Source: Acinetobacter sp. SAAs474 | Lineage (GTDB): Bacteria; Pseudomonadota; Gammaproteobacteria; Pseudomonadales; Moraxellaceae | Reading direction: 5' to 3' | DNA length: 64,000 nt | Assembly: GCF_032823475.1 (NCBI RefSeq) | Contig: NZ_CP127915.1 | Coordinates: 1,178,001 to 1,242,000, forward strand | Shown: piece by piece, positions 25,856 through 35,416 of the stretch | Layout of the letters: each line of letters opens with the position of its first letter | Numbering within the stretch: the first letter of the stretch is position 1 | Translations under genes and position numbers: made by a program | Notes under the pieces: generated by a model | What the model saw: only the letters and a program-made list of their open reading frames with translations | The model's database searches: none | Told to the model about the DNA's origin: nothing

Positions 25856-26983
25856 ATGCAAATCGGAATTCCAAGTGAAACTGTGGTGGGTGAACATCGT
25901 GTTGCTGCGACACCAGAAACAGTTAAAAAGTTAGTTAATGCGGGCCATCGTGTGGTGATTGAACATGGTGCTGGCTTAAGAGCAGCGTATATCGATCAAG
26001 CCTATGAACAGGTTGGTGCAATATTGACTGACAATGCCTATCGCCATAGTGAGATGATTTTAAAAGTTCGCGCACCTCAACGAGCTGAAATCGAAAAAAT
26101 TGCAGCGAATAGTGTTGTCGTTGCCATGTTTGATCCTTATCGAAATACCGAATTGGATCAGTTTGCAACACAGCAAGTTTCTAGTTTTGCATTAGAGTTA
26201 CTTCCTAGAACCTTATCTCGTGCGCAAAATATGGATGTTTTATCTTCTCAGGCCAATCTTGCCGGTTATAAGGCAGTATTACTTGCAGCAGCTGAATATC
26301 AGCGTATGTTCCCAATGTTGATGACCGCTGCAGGCACGGTAAAGCCTGCACGTGTCGTGATTATGGGGGTTGGTGTTGCAGGATTACAAGCGATTGCAAC
26401 CGCAAAACGTTTGGGGGCTATTGTTGAGGCGACAGATTTACGCCCGACGGCAAAAGATCAGGTTGAGTCTTTGGGAGGGAAATGGCTAGATGTACCTATG
26501 TCACCTGAAGAGCAACAAAAAGCAGCAGATGCCGCAAAAAATGGCTATGGCTGGATGCCTGGTGAAGACTATATTCGTGATCAGGCTATGATTGTTGATA
26601 AAGCGGTATCCAATGCAGATATCGTGATCACAACTGCTTTATTGCCTGGGCGTGATGCACCTCGTTTAATTCAAGCTGAAACCGTGGCTAAAATGAAACC
26701 GGGTTCTGTGATTTTAGATATGGCAGTCGAGACTGGTGGAAATGTTGCAGGTTCACAATGTGGTGAAACTGTCATGACCAGTAATGGGGTTAAAATTTTG
26801 GGTATAGCCAATATTCCTTCGACAGTATCCACAGAAGCTTCAGCATTATATGCAAGAAATGTCTTAAATTTTATTGAAACACTTTTTGATGATCAGAAAA
26901 ATATTTTGATTAATCAAGATGATGAAATTCAAAAAGCTCTATTGGTTACACATGGCGGCCAAGTGCTGTTAAAGCGCAGTTAG
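25856..26983 (+). CDS. pntAA: NAD(P) transhydrogenase alpha subunit, part 1 (NAD-binding)
   Basis: This 375-residue protein is homologous to alanine dehydrogenase/PntA domain I. It starts [20 protein letters not shown], has the NAD-binding [22 protein letters not shown] (about 167-188) and the RQD-loop region, and ends after domain I. Proton-translocating transhydrogenase couples hydride transfer from NADH to NADP+ to proton flow. Here the alpha subunit is split: domain I is this protein and the membrane part is the next gene. The split form is common in Acinetobacter, Pseudomonas and alphaproteobacteria. AAGGGA precedes the ATG. Confidence 0.95.
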   Translation: MQIGIPSETVVGEHRVAATPETVKKLVNAGHRVVIEHGAGLRAAYIDQAYEQVGAILTDNAYRHSEMILKVRAPQRAEIEKIAANSVVVAMFDPYRNTELDQFATQQVSSFALELLPRTLSRAQNMDVLSSQANLAGYKAVLLAAAEYQRMFPMLMTAAGTVKPARVVIMGVGVAGLQAIATAKRLGAIVEATDLRPTAKDQVESLGGKWLDVPMSPEEQQKAADAAKNGYGWMPGEDYIRDQAMIVDKAVSNADIVITTALLPGRDAPRLIQAETVAKMKPGSVILDMAVETGGNVAGSQCGETVMTSNGVKILGIANIPSTVSTEASALYARNVLNFIETLFDDQKNILINQDDEIQKALLVTHGGQVLLKRS

Positions 26984-26994
26984 GGAGAACACCC

Positions 26995-27318
26995 ATGGTT
27001 GAAACAATTACAATTTTTGTCCTTGCTATTTTTGTTGGTTATTACGTGGTATGGGGAGTAACGCCAGCCTTACATACACCTTTGATGGCAGTAACCAATG
27101 CACTTTCCTCCATTATTATTGTGGGCGCAATGATTCAAACAGTTGGTCTGCCAATGATTGGTGTGGATGGACATATTGATTTTCAGACCATTAATGTGGT
27201 CAGTGTATTGGGCGCAGTCGCAGTATTTTTAGCCAGCATTAATATTTTTGGTGGTTTTGCAGTAACCGCACGGATGTTAGAAATGTTTAAACCAAAGCAA
27301 AAGAAGAAAGAGGGCTAA
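26995..27318 (+). CDS. pntAB: NAD(P) transhydrogenase alpha subunit, part 2 (membrane)
   Basis: This protein of 107 residues has three or four membrane helices and corresponds to the C-terminal membrane part of Escherichia coli PntA. It contains [26 protein letters not shown], the hallmark of the dII domain, and [22 protein letters not shown]. It lies 11 bp after pntAA with a GGGAGA ribosome site, and 3 bp before pntB. It forms the proton channel together with PntB. Confidence 0.95.
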   Translation: MVETITIFVLAIFVGYYVVWGVTPALHTPLMAVTNALSSIIIVGAMIQTVGLPMIGVDGHIDFQTINVVSVLGAVAVFLASINIFGGFAVTARMLEMFKPKQKKKEG

Positions 27319-27321
27319 TGC

Positions 27322-28767
27322 ATGGAATTTATTAAGGCATATGCAGATTGGTTTTATCTTATTGGCGCCGTTCTTTTTATTTTGACTTTACGTGGTTTAT
27401 CTGGACCTAAAACAGCAATCGCGGGTAATCGTTACGGAATGATAGCAATGGCTATTGCTGTCATGACCACATTTTTTGTTGCAGAAAATCCTGTGGTTTG
27501 GATGATTTTAGCTGCAATGTTATTGGGTGCGATTGTTGGTATTGCCCGCGCACGTACAGTGCCAATGACGCAAATGCCTGAAACAGTTGCATTAATGCAC
27601 TCTTTGGTCGGTTTGGCTGCAGTGTTAATTGCCATTGCTGCGATTATTCATAATAATCGACTGGTGGCACTTGATCCTGATTTCTTAGCTGTAAATGCGG
27701 TTGAATTCCATCAAATGAGTAAAGTTCATCTATTTGAACTGTTTGTGGGATGTTTTGTTGGTGCAATTACCTTTACAGCATCCGTATTTGCCTATGGTAA
27801 GTTGGCTGCCAAAACATGGGCAAAAACCATTGCAGGATCGTGGGTAAAACCAGTACAAGCCCTTATTTTTATTGCTATGCTGGGTTTTGGTATTGATTTC
27901 TTTTTATCACATAATATGAGCTCTTTTTGGGCAATGACAGCTTTAGCGCTTATTTTTGGCTGGGTATGGATTGCTCCTGTGGGTGGTGGCGATATGCCTG
28001 TTGTAGTGTCATTGCTTAACTCATTTTCAGGTTGGGCAGCAGCAGGGATTGGCTTTACCTTAGAAAATAATATGCTGATTGTAGCTGGCTCTTTAGTGGG
28101 GTCATCAGGCGCGATCTTATCTTATATTATGTGTAAAGCAATGAATCGCTCTATCATTAATGTCTTATTTGGTGGTGCAATGGGGGGTAATGTCGCTGTA
28201 GCAGCCGGTAATGCTGAGCAGGTTCAGCGTAATTATCGTTCAGGCTCGGCAGATGATGCAGGTTTTTTAATGTCAAATGCAGACAGTGTTGTGATTGTAC
28301 CTGGCTATGGTATGGCACAAGGTCGAGCGCAAAATGCCGTAAAAGAATTAGCCAATCTACTTAAAGAGCAGGGTGTAACGGTACGTTTTGCAATTCATCC
28401 TGTTGCAGGTCGTATGCCTGGGCATATGAATGTATTGCTTGCAGAAGCTGATGTTGCATATGAAGATATTTTGGAAATGGATGAAATTAATTCAGATTTT
28501 CCAGCAACAGATGTGGTACTGGTGATTGGTGCCAATGATGTTGTCAATCCTGCAGCCAAAGATGATCCGAGTTCACCTATTTATGGTATGCCTATTTTAG
28601 AAGCACATAAGGCACGAACGATTATGGTCATTAAGCGCTCTATGGCAACAGGTTATGCTGGTTTAGATAATGATTTATTCTACAATGACAAAACCATGAT
28701 GATTTTTGGTGATGCGAAAAAAGTTGTGGAAGATATGACCAAATCTATTAATGGTACAGGTCATTAA
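27322..28767 (+). CDS. pntB: NAD(P) transhydrogenase beta subunit
   Basis: This protein of 481 residues has an N-terminal domain of about eight or nine membrane helices (1-265) and the C-terminal NADP-binding domain III (about 300-475), with VVIVPGYGMAQGRAQNAV and RFAIHPVAGRMPGHMNVLLAEADV and the late NDVVNPAAKDDP motif. It supplies NADPH using proton-motive force. It is the last gene of pntAA-pntAB-pntB, followed by a strong terminator. Confidence 0.96.
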   Translation: MEFIKAYADWFYLIGAVLFILTLRGLSGPKTAIAGNRYGMIAMAIAVMTTFFVAENPVVWMILAAMLLGAIVGIARARTVPMTQMPETVALMHSLVGLAAVLIAIAAIIHNNRLVALDPDFLAVNAVEFHQMSKVHLFELFVGCFVGAITFTASVFAYGKLAAKTWAKTIAGSWVKPVQALIFIAMLGFGIDFFLSHNMSSFWAMTALALIFGWVWIAPVGGGDMPVVVSLLNSFSGWAAAGIGFTLENNMLIVAGSLVGSSGAILSYIMCKAMNRSIINVLFGGAMGGNVAVAAGNAEQVQRNYRSGSADDAGFLMSNADSVVIVPGYGMAQGRAQNAVKELANLLKEQGVTVRFAIHPVAGRMPGHMNVLLAEADVAYEDILEMDEINSDFPATDVVLVIGANDVVNPAAKDDPSSPIYGMPILEAHKARTIMVIKRSMATGYAGLDNDLFYNDKTMMIFGDAKKVVEDMTKSINGTGH

Positions 28768-28828
28768 GGCATCATTGTATAGATATTAAAAGCAATTGAT
28801 TTTATTATATTAATGTTTAATGATCTGT

Positions 28829-28857
28829 AAAAAAGCGACCTTGTTGGTCGCTTTTTT
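28829..28857. terminator. terminator between pntB and rsfS
   Basis: A 12 bp stem of A6-GCGACC / GGTCGC-T6 type with a TTGTT loop. It has T runs on both strands, so it can end pntB (+) and rsfS (-). Confidence 0.9.
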
Positions 28858-28866
28858 ATACGCTTT

Positions 28867-29298
28867 TTATGCGATAGCTTCGGGCTTGGTGCGCCATAAG
28901 CTTTCTAAATCATAAAACTTACGTGTTGTTGGTAGCATAACATGAACAACCACAAAACCTAAGTCAATTAAGATCCATTCAGCATCATGTTCACCTTCAA
29001 CACCAATCGGGCGAAATCCAGCTTTACGTGCTTCTTCAGCAACATTATCTGCTAATGATTTCACGTGGCGAGTTGATGTACCACTCGCAATCACGATTGC
29101 ATCAGCAACATTGCTGATTGAGCTAATATCAAGTTCTACAATTTCTTTTGCTTTTACATCTAGGAGAGCTTCATGCACCACTTTTAGGCAAGCTTGTACA
29201 TCTTTACTTTGAGAATTCATTGCGAGATCGTGAGAATTAGAAGCGCTGGGCGATGGTTCTAAATTCATAAAAGGTTTAAATTCCTGACCATTATTCAT
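28867..29298 (-). CDS. rsfS: ribosomal silencing factor RsfS
   Basis: This protein of 143 residues contains the RsfS/Iojap domain (about 33-137): LDVKAKEIVELDISSISNVADAIVIASGTSTRHVKSLADNV, then GEHDAEWILIDLGFVVVHVMLPTTRKFYDLESLW. It binds ribosomal protein L14 and blocks subunit joining when nutrients are scarce. The N-terminal 30 residues lie outside the domain. In-frame ATGs at codons 11 and 27 are alternative starts, and no start has a strong ribosome site. The usual neighbour nadD is not present here. Confidence 0.92.
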   Translation of the reverse strand: MNNGQEFKPFMNLEPSPSASNSHDLAMNSQSKDVQACLKVVHEALLDVKAKEIVELDISSISNVADAIVIASGTSTRHVKSLADNVAEEARKAGFRPIGVEGEHDAEWILIDLGFVVVHVMLPTTRKFYDLESLWRTKPEAIA

Positions 29299-29352
29299 GT
29301 TCTAATATAGCTGTTTTGTTGCTAAAATTCAATCAACTCGAAAAAACATCGA

Positions 29353-30138
29353 CTAAGCACATGAAAAATATTTATCTTTCCAAGCAAAAGATTGCTCTGA
29401 ATGTCCTAAAGGATGATATTCAGCTGCAATAAAACCTGAATATGTACTCTGTTTTAGCCATGAAAATATATTTTGATAATCGATGCTACCATGATCTGGC
29501 TGATGTCGATTAGGAGCATCTGCAAATTGAATATGGCCAATATGCTGAATATTTTCTTTTAATGCATCCAAAATATTTTCATCCATCATCGCCATATGGT
29601 AGCAATCGAACTGCATTTTTAGGGCCGGATGTTGTACGGCATCTAAGATATCTTGTGCTTGAGCAATATTCTGGATTAGAAAGCGTGGCATATCTGTACC
29701 ATTAATCATTTCAAAAACAGGTTGAATCTGTTCTTCACTTAAACGTGCACATGCCAATTTTAGATTAGTATTATAGGTATTTAAGCACGACAGTAAATTG
29801 GCATCTTGTGGTTGTCTACCTGCCAATATATTGACGTTAGGTACCTGCAGGATTTTGGCATAGGTGATGGCATGTTCCAGTGCTTGACGAAATGCTAATG
29901 ATTTGCCTGGTACACAGGCTAATCCATTGCCGCCTTGCATTAAATCACCTACTGGAACATTGATGAGACATAAGCTTAATTGATGTTTCTCTAATTCTTC
30001 CAAAATTTGATAGGGTGTAATCGAATAGGGAAATTGAATTTCAACATGCTGAAATCCATGTTTTTTGGCGAGAGCAAATCTTTCCATCAAAGGCACTTCT
30101 GTGAAAATCATGGATAAGTTAACAGCTAAGCGATTCAT
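29353..30138 (-). CDS. hyi: hydroxypyruvate isomerase-family TIM-barrel protein
   Basis: This sugar-phosphate isomerase/epimerase-like TIM barrel of 261 residues belongs to the Hyi/OtnI group: NRLAVNLSMIFTEVPLMERF at the N-terminus, HVEIQFPY, PVFEMINGTDMPRF with the first metal-ligand/catalytic Glu, KMQFDCYHM, HIQFADAPNRHQPDHGSIDY and AAEYHPLG with the second Glu. Hyi converts hydroxypyruvate to tartronate semialdehyde. It lies 17 bp downstream of a beta-hydroxyacid dehydrogenase on the same strand, giving a two-gene unit. Glyoxylate carboligase is absent nearby, so 2-oxo-tetronate isomerase (OtnI) is an alternative function. Confidence 0.82.
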   Translation of the reverse strand: MNRLAVNLSMIFTEVPLMERFALAKKHGFQHVEIQFPYSITPYQILEELEKHQLSLCLINVPVGDLMQGGNGLACVPGKSLAFRQALEHAITYAKILQVPNVNILAGRQPQDANLLSCLNTYNTNLKLACARLSEEQIQPVFEMINGTDMPRFLIQNIAQAQDILDAVQHPALKMQFDCYHMAMMDENILDALKENIQHIGHIQFADAPNRHQPDHGSIDYQNIFSWLKQSTYSGFIAAEYHPLGHSEQSFAWKDKYFSCA

Positions 30139-30155
30139 GAATAACGTTCTCCTTG

Positions 30156-31022
30156 TTAAAGTTCGACCTGTTGAATTAAGCTAGAAAGATCTGCTTGAGC
30201 AAAACCCTGTTGTTGATGTTGTTGCAGTTGTGCTAGTGCAGCTTTGGCAACAGGAATAGTTAATTGATACTGTGCAGCCAGAGTTAAGGCCAGATTCAAA
30301 TCTTTAGAAAGGGTTTGTACTTTCCACTGTACTGGTTCAAAGCAATGCGTTGCCATACGTGGGGCCAAAATTTGAAATGGTTTTGAGTCTGCAAAACCAC
30401 CTGCTAGTGCAGGTGCTAACAATTGTGTGTTTACACCCGCTTGTGCGGCAAGAGCAACAGCTTCAGCAATTAATGCGCTATTTGCAGCGACAATCAGTTG
30501 ATTACAAATTTTAGTGGCTTGTCCTGTGCCTGTATCGCCCATACATGTAACACGTTGAGAGAGGATGCGATACAGTGGATCTAATTGTGCAATGGTTTGT
30601 GCATCACCACCTGCAAAAATAACCAAGCTGCCTTGTTCAGCACCTATTGTTCCTCCCGAAACAGGTGAATCAATCCAAGTGACATGTTTACCTTTGGCTT
30701 GATTGGCTAAGGTTAATGTGGTCTCTACCGATAAACTTGAAAAATCAATAATCACTTGATTGGGATGTAAAAAAGGTTCAATTTGATGAAATACCTCAGT
30801 GGCAGCGTGATCATCTGCCAGACAGAGACAAATAATGGCATATTGGTCGAGTTGTTGGAAATGGATGTGATGTGCGCCATGTTGAATCAGTTCATCACAG
30901 GCTGATGCTGTTCTGTTCCAGACACCAACAGAAAAATTGGCTTGAAGCAATCGTTTGACCATCCGACTCCCCATCAGTCCTATGCCTAAAAATGCAATTG
31001 GCGTCGTTTGATTCACATTCAT
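30156..31022 (-). CDS. glxR: beta-hydroxyacid dehydrogenase (tartronate semialdehyde reductase-like)
   Basis: This protein of 288 residues is of the 3-hydroxyisobutyrate dehydrogenase/GlxR/LtnD family. The NAD(P)-binding motif is FLGIGLMGSRM (11-21), the substrate signature SPVSGGTIGAEQG (119-131), and the catalytic Lys is K171 in ATKICNQ. The start at 31022 has AAGGA seven bases upstream; a 25-codon in-frame extension lacks one. Paired with a Hyi-like isomerase, it could reduce tartronate semialdehyde to glycerate, or act in a tetronate pathway. The symbol is tentative. Confidence 0.8.
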   Translation of the reverse strand: MNVNQTTPIAFLGIGLMGSRMVKRLLQANFSVGVWNRTASACDELIQHGAHHIHFQQLDQYAIICLCLADDHAATEVFHQIEPFLHPNQVIIDFSSLSVETTLTLANQAKGKHVTWIDSPVSGGTIGAEQGSLVIFAGGDAQTIAQLDPLYRILSQRVTCMGDTGTGQATKICNQLIVAANSALIAEAVALAAQAGVNTQLLAPALAGGFADSKPFQILAPRMATHCFEPVQWKVQTLSKDLNLALTLAAQYQLTIPVAKAALAQLQQHQQQGFAQADLSSLIQQVEL

Positions 31023-31327
31023 GATTCGATCCTTGATTTGTATAACTAAGTTTAATGTGATTGTCATTAAAGATAGGATATTGCTTGATACATACACTTC
31101 AGTGTGTAATACATGTGTAAAAGGTAAATATCTAATCTCGCGTGATGATGAAATAATAACAAATATTCAAATAGTTATGCTGGTGCTGGTGATTATTTTT
31201 AGTCTGGTTTGGCATTGAGTATATAGGGTGATATCGCTCGATTGTGACATCTTGTTGTCGATGCAAAGCCGATATCGTTGGGGTATATGACTTTGCATCA
31301 ATGCTTGGATGCTGTGCAATAGATTGA

Positions 31328-32125
31328 TTAGCGATATTGTCGAGGTAAAAATGATAATGTCGGTTTTTTATCTTTTTGTCGGGCAATTTGACTATTTTTT
31401 CCTAACAGTAGTTTAAGCTGCCATATTTTTTCCAGTCTTAATGATTGAGAAGATTGCGATTGCATGGCGTTTAATACCCGTTTTGCTGCAGTAAGTGCAT
31501 CCGGTGAGCGCTGTTGCAGTTCTTGAGCAATTGCCAATGCTTGTGTTAAGGGATCTGGATTTAAATGTGTGACTAAACCAATTTGCTGTGCATAATTTCC
31601 ATCAAAAATACGCGCCGTTAATGTTAACTCTTTGGCAATATCCAAATTAATTAATCCACGTAAAGACTGGCTAAGCCCCATATCTGGTACTAGTCCCCAG
31701 CGGCTTTCCATGATTGACATTTGTGTATCAGGATGACAGATACGTAAATCGGCAGCCAAAGCCAGTTGTAAACCTGCACCAAAGCAGAACCCTTCAATTG
31801 CAGCAATAACAGGTACAGGAAGTTCTTGCCAGACTAAAAATGCTTTTTGGAATAGACTTTGACCGGGTTTTAATAATTGCCAAGCAGCATATGCTTTATT
31901 CTTGGGGTTATTGAGATCAGTGAGGTCAATTCCGGCACTAAAGACGTGTGCTTCACCGGTTAAGATTACACAGCGCAAAGAACGGTCTTTTTTGAGTATT
32001 TGGGCTGTTGTCAGCAATGCTTTAAGGAGCTCAAAACTCATGGCATTACGTTTCTCTGGACGATTTAACGAAACAATGGCAATCCCTTGATTTTTTTCTA
32101 TCTTTAATAAACTCATTAGCTTCAC
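31328..32125 (-). CDS. crotonase-fold enoyl-CoA hydratase/isomerase family protein
   Basis: This protein of 265 residues has the crotonase fold: VSLNRPEKRNAMS, oxyanion-hole segments HVFSAGIDLTDL and EGFCFGAGLQLALAADLRI, then SIMESRWGLVPDMG. Compared with enoyl-CoA hydratase, the first catalytic Glu position (GGGCE) is Gln here (GAGLQ), while a Glu in IMESRWG aligns with the second. An Asp in VPDMG is typical of isomerase-like members. It is therefore probably not a simple hydratase; an isomerase or other crotonase activity on an acyl-CoA is more likely. The gene stands alone. Confidence 0.8.
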   Translation of the reverse strand: MKLMSLLKIEKNQGIAIVSLNRPEKRNAMSFELLKALLTTAQILKKDRSLRCVILTGEAHVFSAGIDLTDLNNPKNKAYAAWQLLKPGQSLFQKAFLVWQELPVPVIAAIEGFCFGAGLQLALAADLRICHPDTQMSIMESRWGLVPDMGLSQSLRGLINLDIAKELTLTARIFDGNYAQQIGLVTHLNPDPLTQALAIAQELQQRSPDALTAAKRVLNAMQSQSSQSLRLEKIWQLKLLLGKNSQIARQKDKKPTLSFLPRQYR

Positions 32126-32302
32126 ACTTTTTTTAGATTTCTTTCAGCATAACATGAGTGATATTAAAATCGGTGACAGTTGAGTCAGCGAGAAAAATAG
32201 CTATTTTTGATTTTTTTTGAACATGCCGCAACTGGATATTATCTGATGGCAATCGCGGCTAGGCCGACAATAAAAATTAAAAAAATAGCGAATTTCTTTA
32301 GC

Positions 32303-35119
32303 TTAATTAGATGAATAATGATCTAAAAGATGCTTTGCAGCATGTTCAACCTCAGCCATCACTTGTTTTAACTCATCGAGACGCTGTAATGTTTCCTGAA
32401 TAAACGCTTCATCTGCTTTTTTACGCTCCTTACGTAAAATCGCGACAAATTGTTCAAAAGCACTGGTCGTTTCCTGTAGGCGTGGAACGCCGACATAACG
32501 GGTAGCACCATGCAGTCGATGTAATACATGTTCAACTTGTGGAAAATCTTCTAATTCAATAAGTTGCTCAATTTCATTTAATTCAATATAAAAACTATCT
32601 GTCAGCATTTTAAGTAAATCTATAGCCAAATCCTCTTTATTAGCAGCCAATTGTAAACATTGCTGCCAGTTTAAAATTTGTGGATCTAGCGCTTTGATCA
32701 CAGTGACTTTTTCAACATAATGATTATTCTGACTAAAATTTTTATGGGTCCAACGGGTCAGTATTTGAATAATTTGCTCAATTTGAATCGGTTTGGTGAC
32801 ATAATCATTCATCCCGACTTTTAACAGTTTTTGTTTTTCATCTGCCAATGCATGCGCTGTTAAAGCAATAATTGGTACAGGTTGATGATTTTCTAGCGTT
32901 GATTCTAAAGATCGAATGGCACGTGTGGTATCAATCCCAGACATCACAGGCATTTGAATATCCATAAAAATAAGATCGAATATCTGCTCATCATTTTTGA
33001 TTTTCGCTTGAAAAATATCCAGCGCTTCTTTTCCGCTTAATGCTTTGGTGGTGGTGACATTGAGTTCACCAAGTAATGCTTCAAGGACAATTAAATTCGG
33101 TAAATGATCATCTACAGCTAAAATATGTAAGCCTTTACCATCAAATTCTTCCGTATTACTTTCTTTAAATGGATGTTCATTATTCAGTAATTCAATCAGG
33201 GCTGTGCGACAAAGTGGTTGATAGAGTGGGCGTGCTTTATAGTGTAATAACATGTCTGGTGCTAAAGACATTTGATAACCATAAACCGCCATTTTACCAT
33301 GATATCTAGAACGAATTTCTTGCAATAATGCTTGTGTATCACCACTATGATCGACAATCAGCCAGGTATCTTGATGATCAGGAAGATGATTCAGTCGGCT
33401 GAATAGGTCGAGAATAGATACAGATTCGAGATGATCTACTTGATAGTTTTCAAGATAATGACGCAGGATATTTGCTGTTGCTGGATGTGCAATATAAGAC
33501 AGTACATGCATATGGCTAAAATCAGGATGAACAATATATTCATCATCATGAATTTCAAATTGCGCAGTAAACCAAAAGGTAGAGCCTTTCTCTGTTGGTG
33601 CACGTTCCTGATTATCTTCAAAGCCGATTTGGCCGTGCATTAAATGGACCAGTTGTTTAGAGATTGCCAATCCTAAACCGGTGCCACCAAATTGCCGAGT
33701 GACAGATGCATCGCCTTGAGAGAATGATTCAAATAATTTTTTGCGGTCGGTGCCACTTAATCCCACACCACTATCTTGGACACTAAAATGAATAAGGCAT
33801 TGACCAATATCATTATGCTCTAAGCGGACACGAACAATAATTTCACCATCAGGCGTAAATTTAATTGCATTTGAAATCAGATTGGTCAAAATTTGCTTAA
33901 AGCGTAAAGCATCACCAATGACATGCGTCGGAACGTCATCTGCAAAGTAAAATGCCATATTAAGCTGTTTTTGAGCTGCTAAGGGTGACAGCATATCCAT
34001 GACATCATAAATTGCTTCTTCAAGATTAAATGTTGCAGTTTCTAATTCAAGTTTACCCGCATCAATTTTAGAGAAGTCCAAAACATCATTGATTAATGCG
34101 AGAAGATGCGCTGAAGACTTGCGAATAGTTTGTAAATAGAGTTTTTGTTCATTACTTAAATTATCTTGACGTAACAGTAAATGAATAAAACCGTCAATAC
34201 TGTTTAGTGGGGTCCGTAATTCATGGCTAATATTGGCCAAGAAGACAGATTTTGATTGATTGGCTGAAATTGCTTGGTCGCGTGCTTGTCGATAAGTAAT
34301 ATTTTGTACTTCTAGAGTGTCGAGTGTGCGACGTAGGTCATCTTCAGTTTGTTCGGTATGCTCTTTAAGTTCTAAAAAGCTAAAGTGTAAACGTTTAACC
34401 ACATTTGCAATATCACGTTGTAAAAGCCGAAGCTCTCCCGTGCTATTAATGACCATATGCTGATCAAGGGTATCTGCATTTAAGCGCTGTAATTGCATGC
34501 GTATTTCATACATGGGTGCAATCCAGCGTCTTGAATAAAAATTAAGACAAAGTAATAACAGCAGTAGTGTCAATAAACCCGTGACGACCAGTACCATCAT
34601 GACACGATAACGTGCCAGTAAGAGCGGTTGATTATCCAGTTCAATTAAAAATAATGCTTTTTGATGATTACTGGTATAAATCGGTAAGCCATAGACACTA
34701 CTGTCTTGTAATTTGATTGGCCCAAAGAATTTATTTGTTGTGGGTAAACTTGGCCAAGGTGCTTCATCTTGATAGCCAATACTGATCAAAGTACCACTTT
34801 TCTGATCGACAATAGCAGTGCGAATCAGATTCTTTTCTTTCATCATGTTATACATGAAAGTGGTTTGTGGTTGATATAAACCAAGAGGGAGTTGATGAAA
34901 TTTTTCTAAGGCAATCTGTGCTGGAATTTCATTACGTGTCAGAATTGCAATCGCCATTTGTTGTTGTTGTGATTTGGCTGCACGATAGGTTTCAGTAAGA
35001 ACAAGAGATGCACCGACACAGGCCAAAACAGCAATTGGCACAAAAATCATGGCAATTAATTGCCCATATGCATGATTTAAACTTAGTCTATTAAATAACT
35101 TTTTATTGATATTTGACAT
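32303..35119 (-). CDS. gacS: hybrid sensor histidine kinase GacS/BarA
   Basis: This tripartite kinase of 938 residues has two membrane helices (about 20-42 and 171-193) around a periplasmic sensor region of about 130 residues, followed by HAMP (about 195-250), a coiled coil, HisKA with phospho-His H299 (SHELRTPLN), HATPase (N, G1 and G2 boxes; GGTGLGLAIS near 478-487), a receiver with phospho-Asp D720 (MDIQMP), and a C-terminal HPt with H867 (HRLHGA). This is the full GacS/BarA layout. GacS activates GacA and, through small RNAs, controls secondary metabolism and virulence. It is divergent from cysM, as in Pseudomonas. Confidence 0.92.
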   Translation of the reverse strand: MSNINKKLFNRLSLNHAYGQLIAMIFVPIAVLACVGASLVLTETYRAAKSQQQQMAIAILTRNEIPAQIALEKFHQLPLGLYQPQTTFMYNMMKEKNLIRTAIVDQKSGTLISIGYQDEAPWPSLPTTNKFFGPIKLQDSSVYGLPIYTSNHQKALFLIELDNQPLLLARYRVMMVLVVTGLLTLLLLLLCLNFYSRRWIAPMYEIRMQLQRLNADTLDQHMVINSTGELRLLQRDIANVVKRLHFSFLELKEHTEQTEDDLRRTLDTLEVQNITYRQARDQAISANQSKSVFLANISHELRTPLNSIDGFIHLLLRQDNLSNEQKLYLQTIRKSSAHLLALINDVLDFSKIDAGKLELETATFNLEEAIYDVMDMLSPLAAQKQLNMAFYFADDVPTHVIGDALRFKQILTNLISNAIKFTPDGEIIVRVRLEHNDIGQCLIHFSVQDSGVGLSGTDRKKLFESFSQGDASVTRQFGGTGLGLAISKQLVHLMHGQIGFEDNQERAPTEKGSTFWFTAQFEIHDDEYIVHPDFSHMHVLSYIAHPATANILRHYLENYQVDHLESVSILDLFSRLNHLPDHQDTWLIVDHSGDTQALLQEIRSRYHGKMAVYGYQMSLAPDMLLHYKARPLYQPLCRTALIELLNNEHPFKESNTEEFDGKGLHILAVDDHLPNLIVLEALLGELNVTTTKALSGKEALDIFQAKIKNDEQIFDLIFMDIQMPVMSGIDTTRAIRSLESTLENHQPVPIIALTAHALADEKQKLLKVGMNDYVTKPIQIEQIIQILTRWTHKNFSQNNHYVEKVTVIKALDPQILNWQQCLQLAANKEDLAIDLLKMLTDSFYIELNEIEQLIELEDFPQVEHVLHRLHGATRYVGVPRLQETTSAFEQFVAILRKERKKADEAFIQETLQRLDELKQVMAEVEHAAKHLLDHYSSN

Positions 35120-35416
35120 AATGACAGCAAGCTATTCCCTCAGCATCGCAGTTTAGCATGCTTTATTAAATGATCATGAATGGATTGAAAAAAAACGCTT
35201 TAAATTTAAAATCTCTCTTGAATATCACGATGAAATTATCATCATGCCATAGTGTTGTTATTGCGCAGTTTACTTACAGTTGATGATCGATATCCATATA
35301 AAAATTAATGTTTTATTTGCATAAATATTAAGCAGAATTGCTAAAAATAAATCGAAAAGGGTGCAGCGCTGTCGTTTTTTTCATACAATATGTGCACCTC
35401 GATATAGGTATACATA

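Noticed and set aside
31132..31386. 84-codon - strand ORF upstream of the crotonase end
   Set aside because: It has a His/Gln/Tyr-rich composition and overlaps the crotonase stop in another frame; likely chance.
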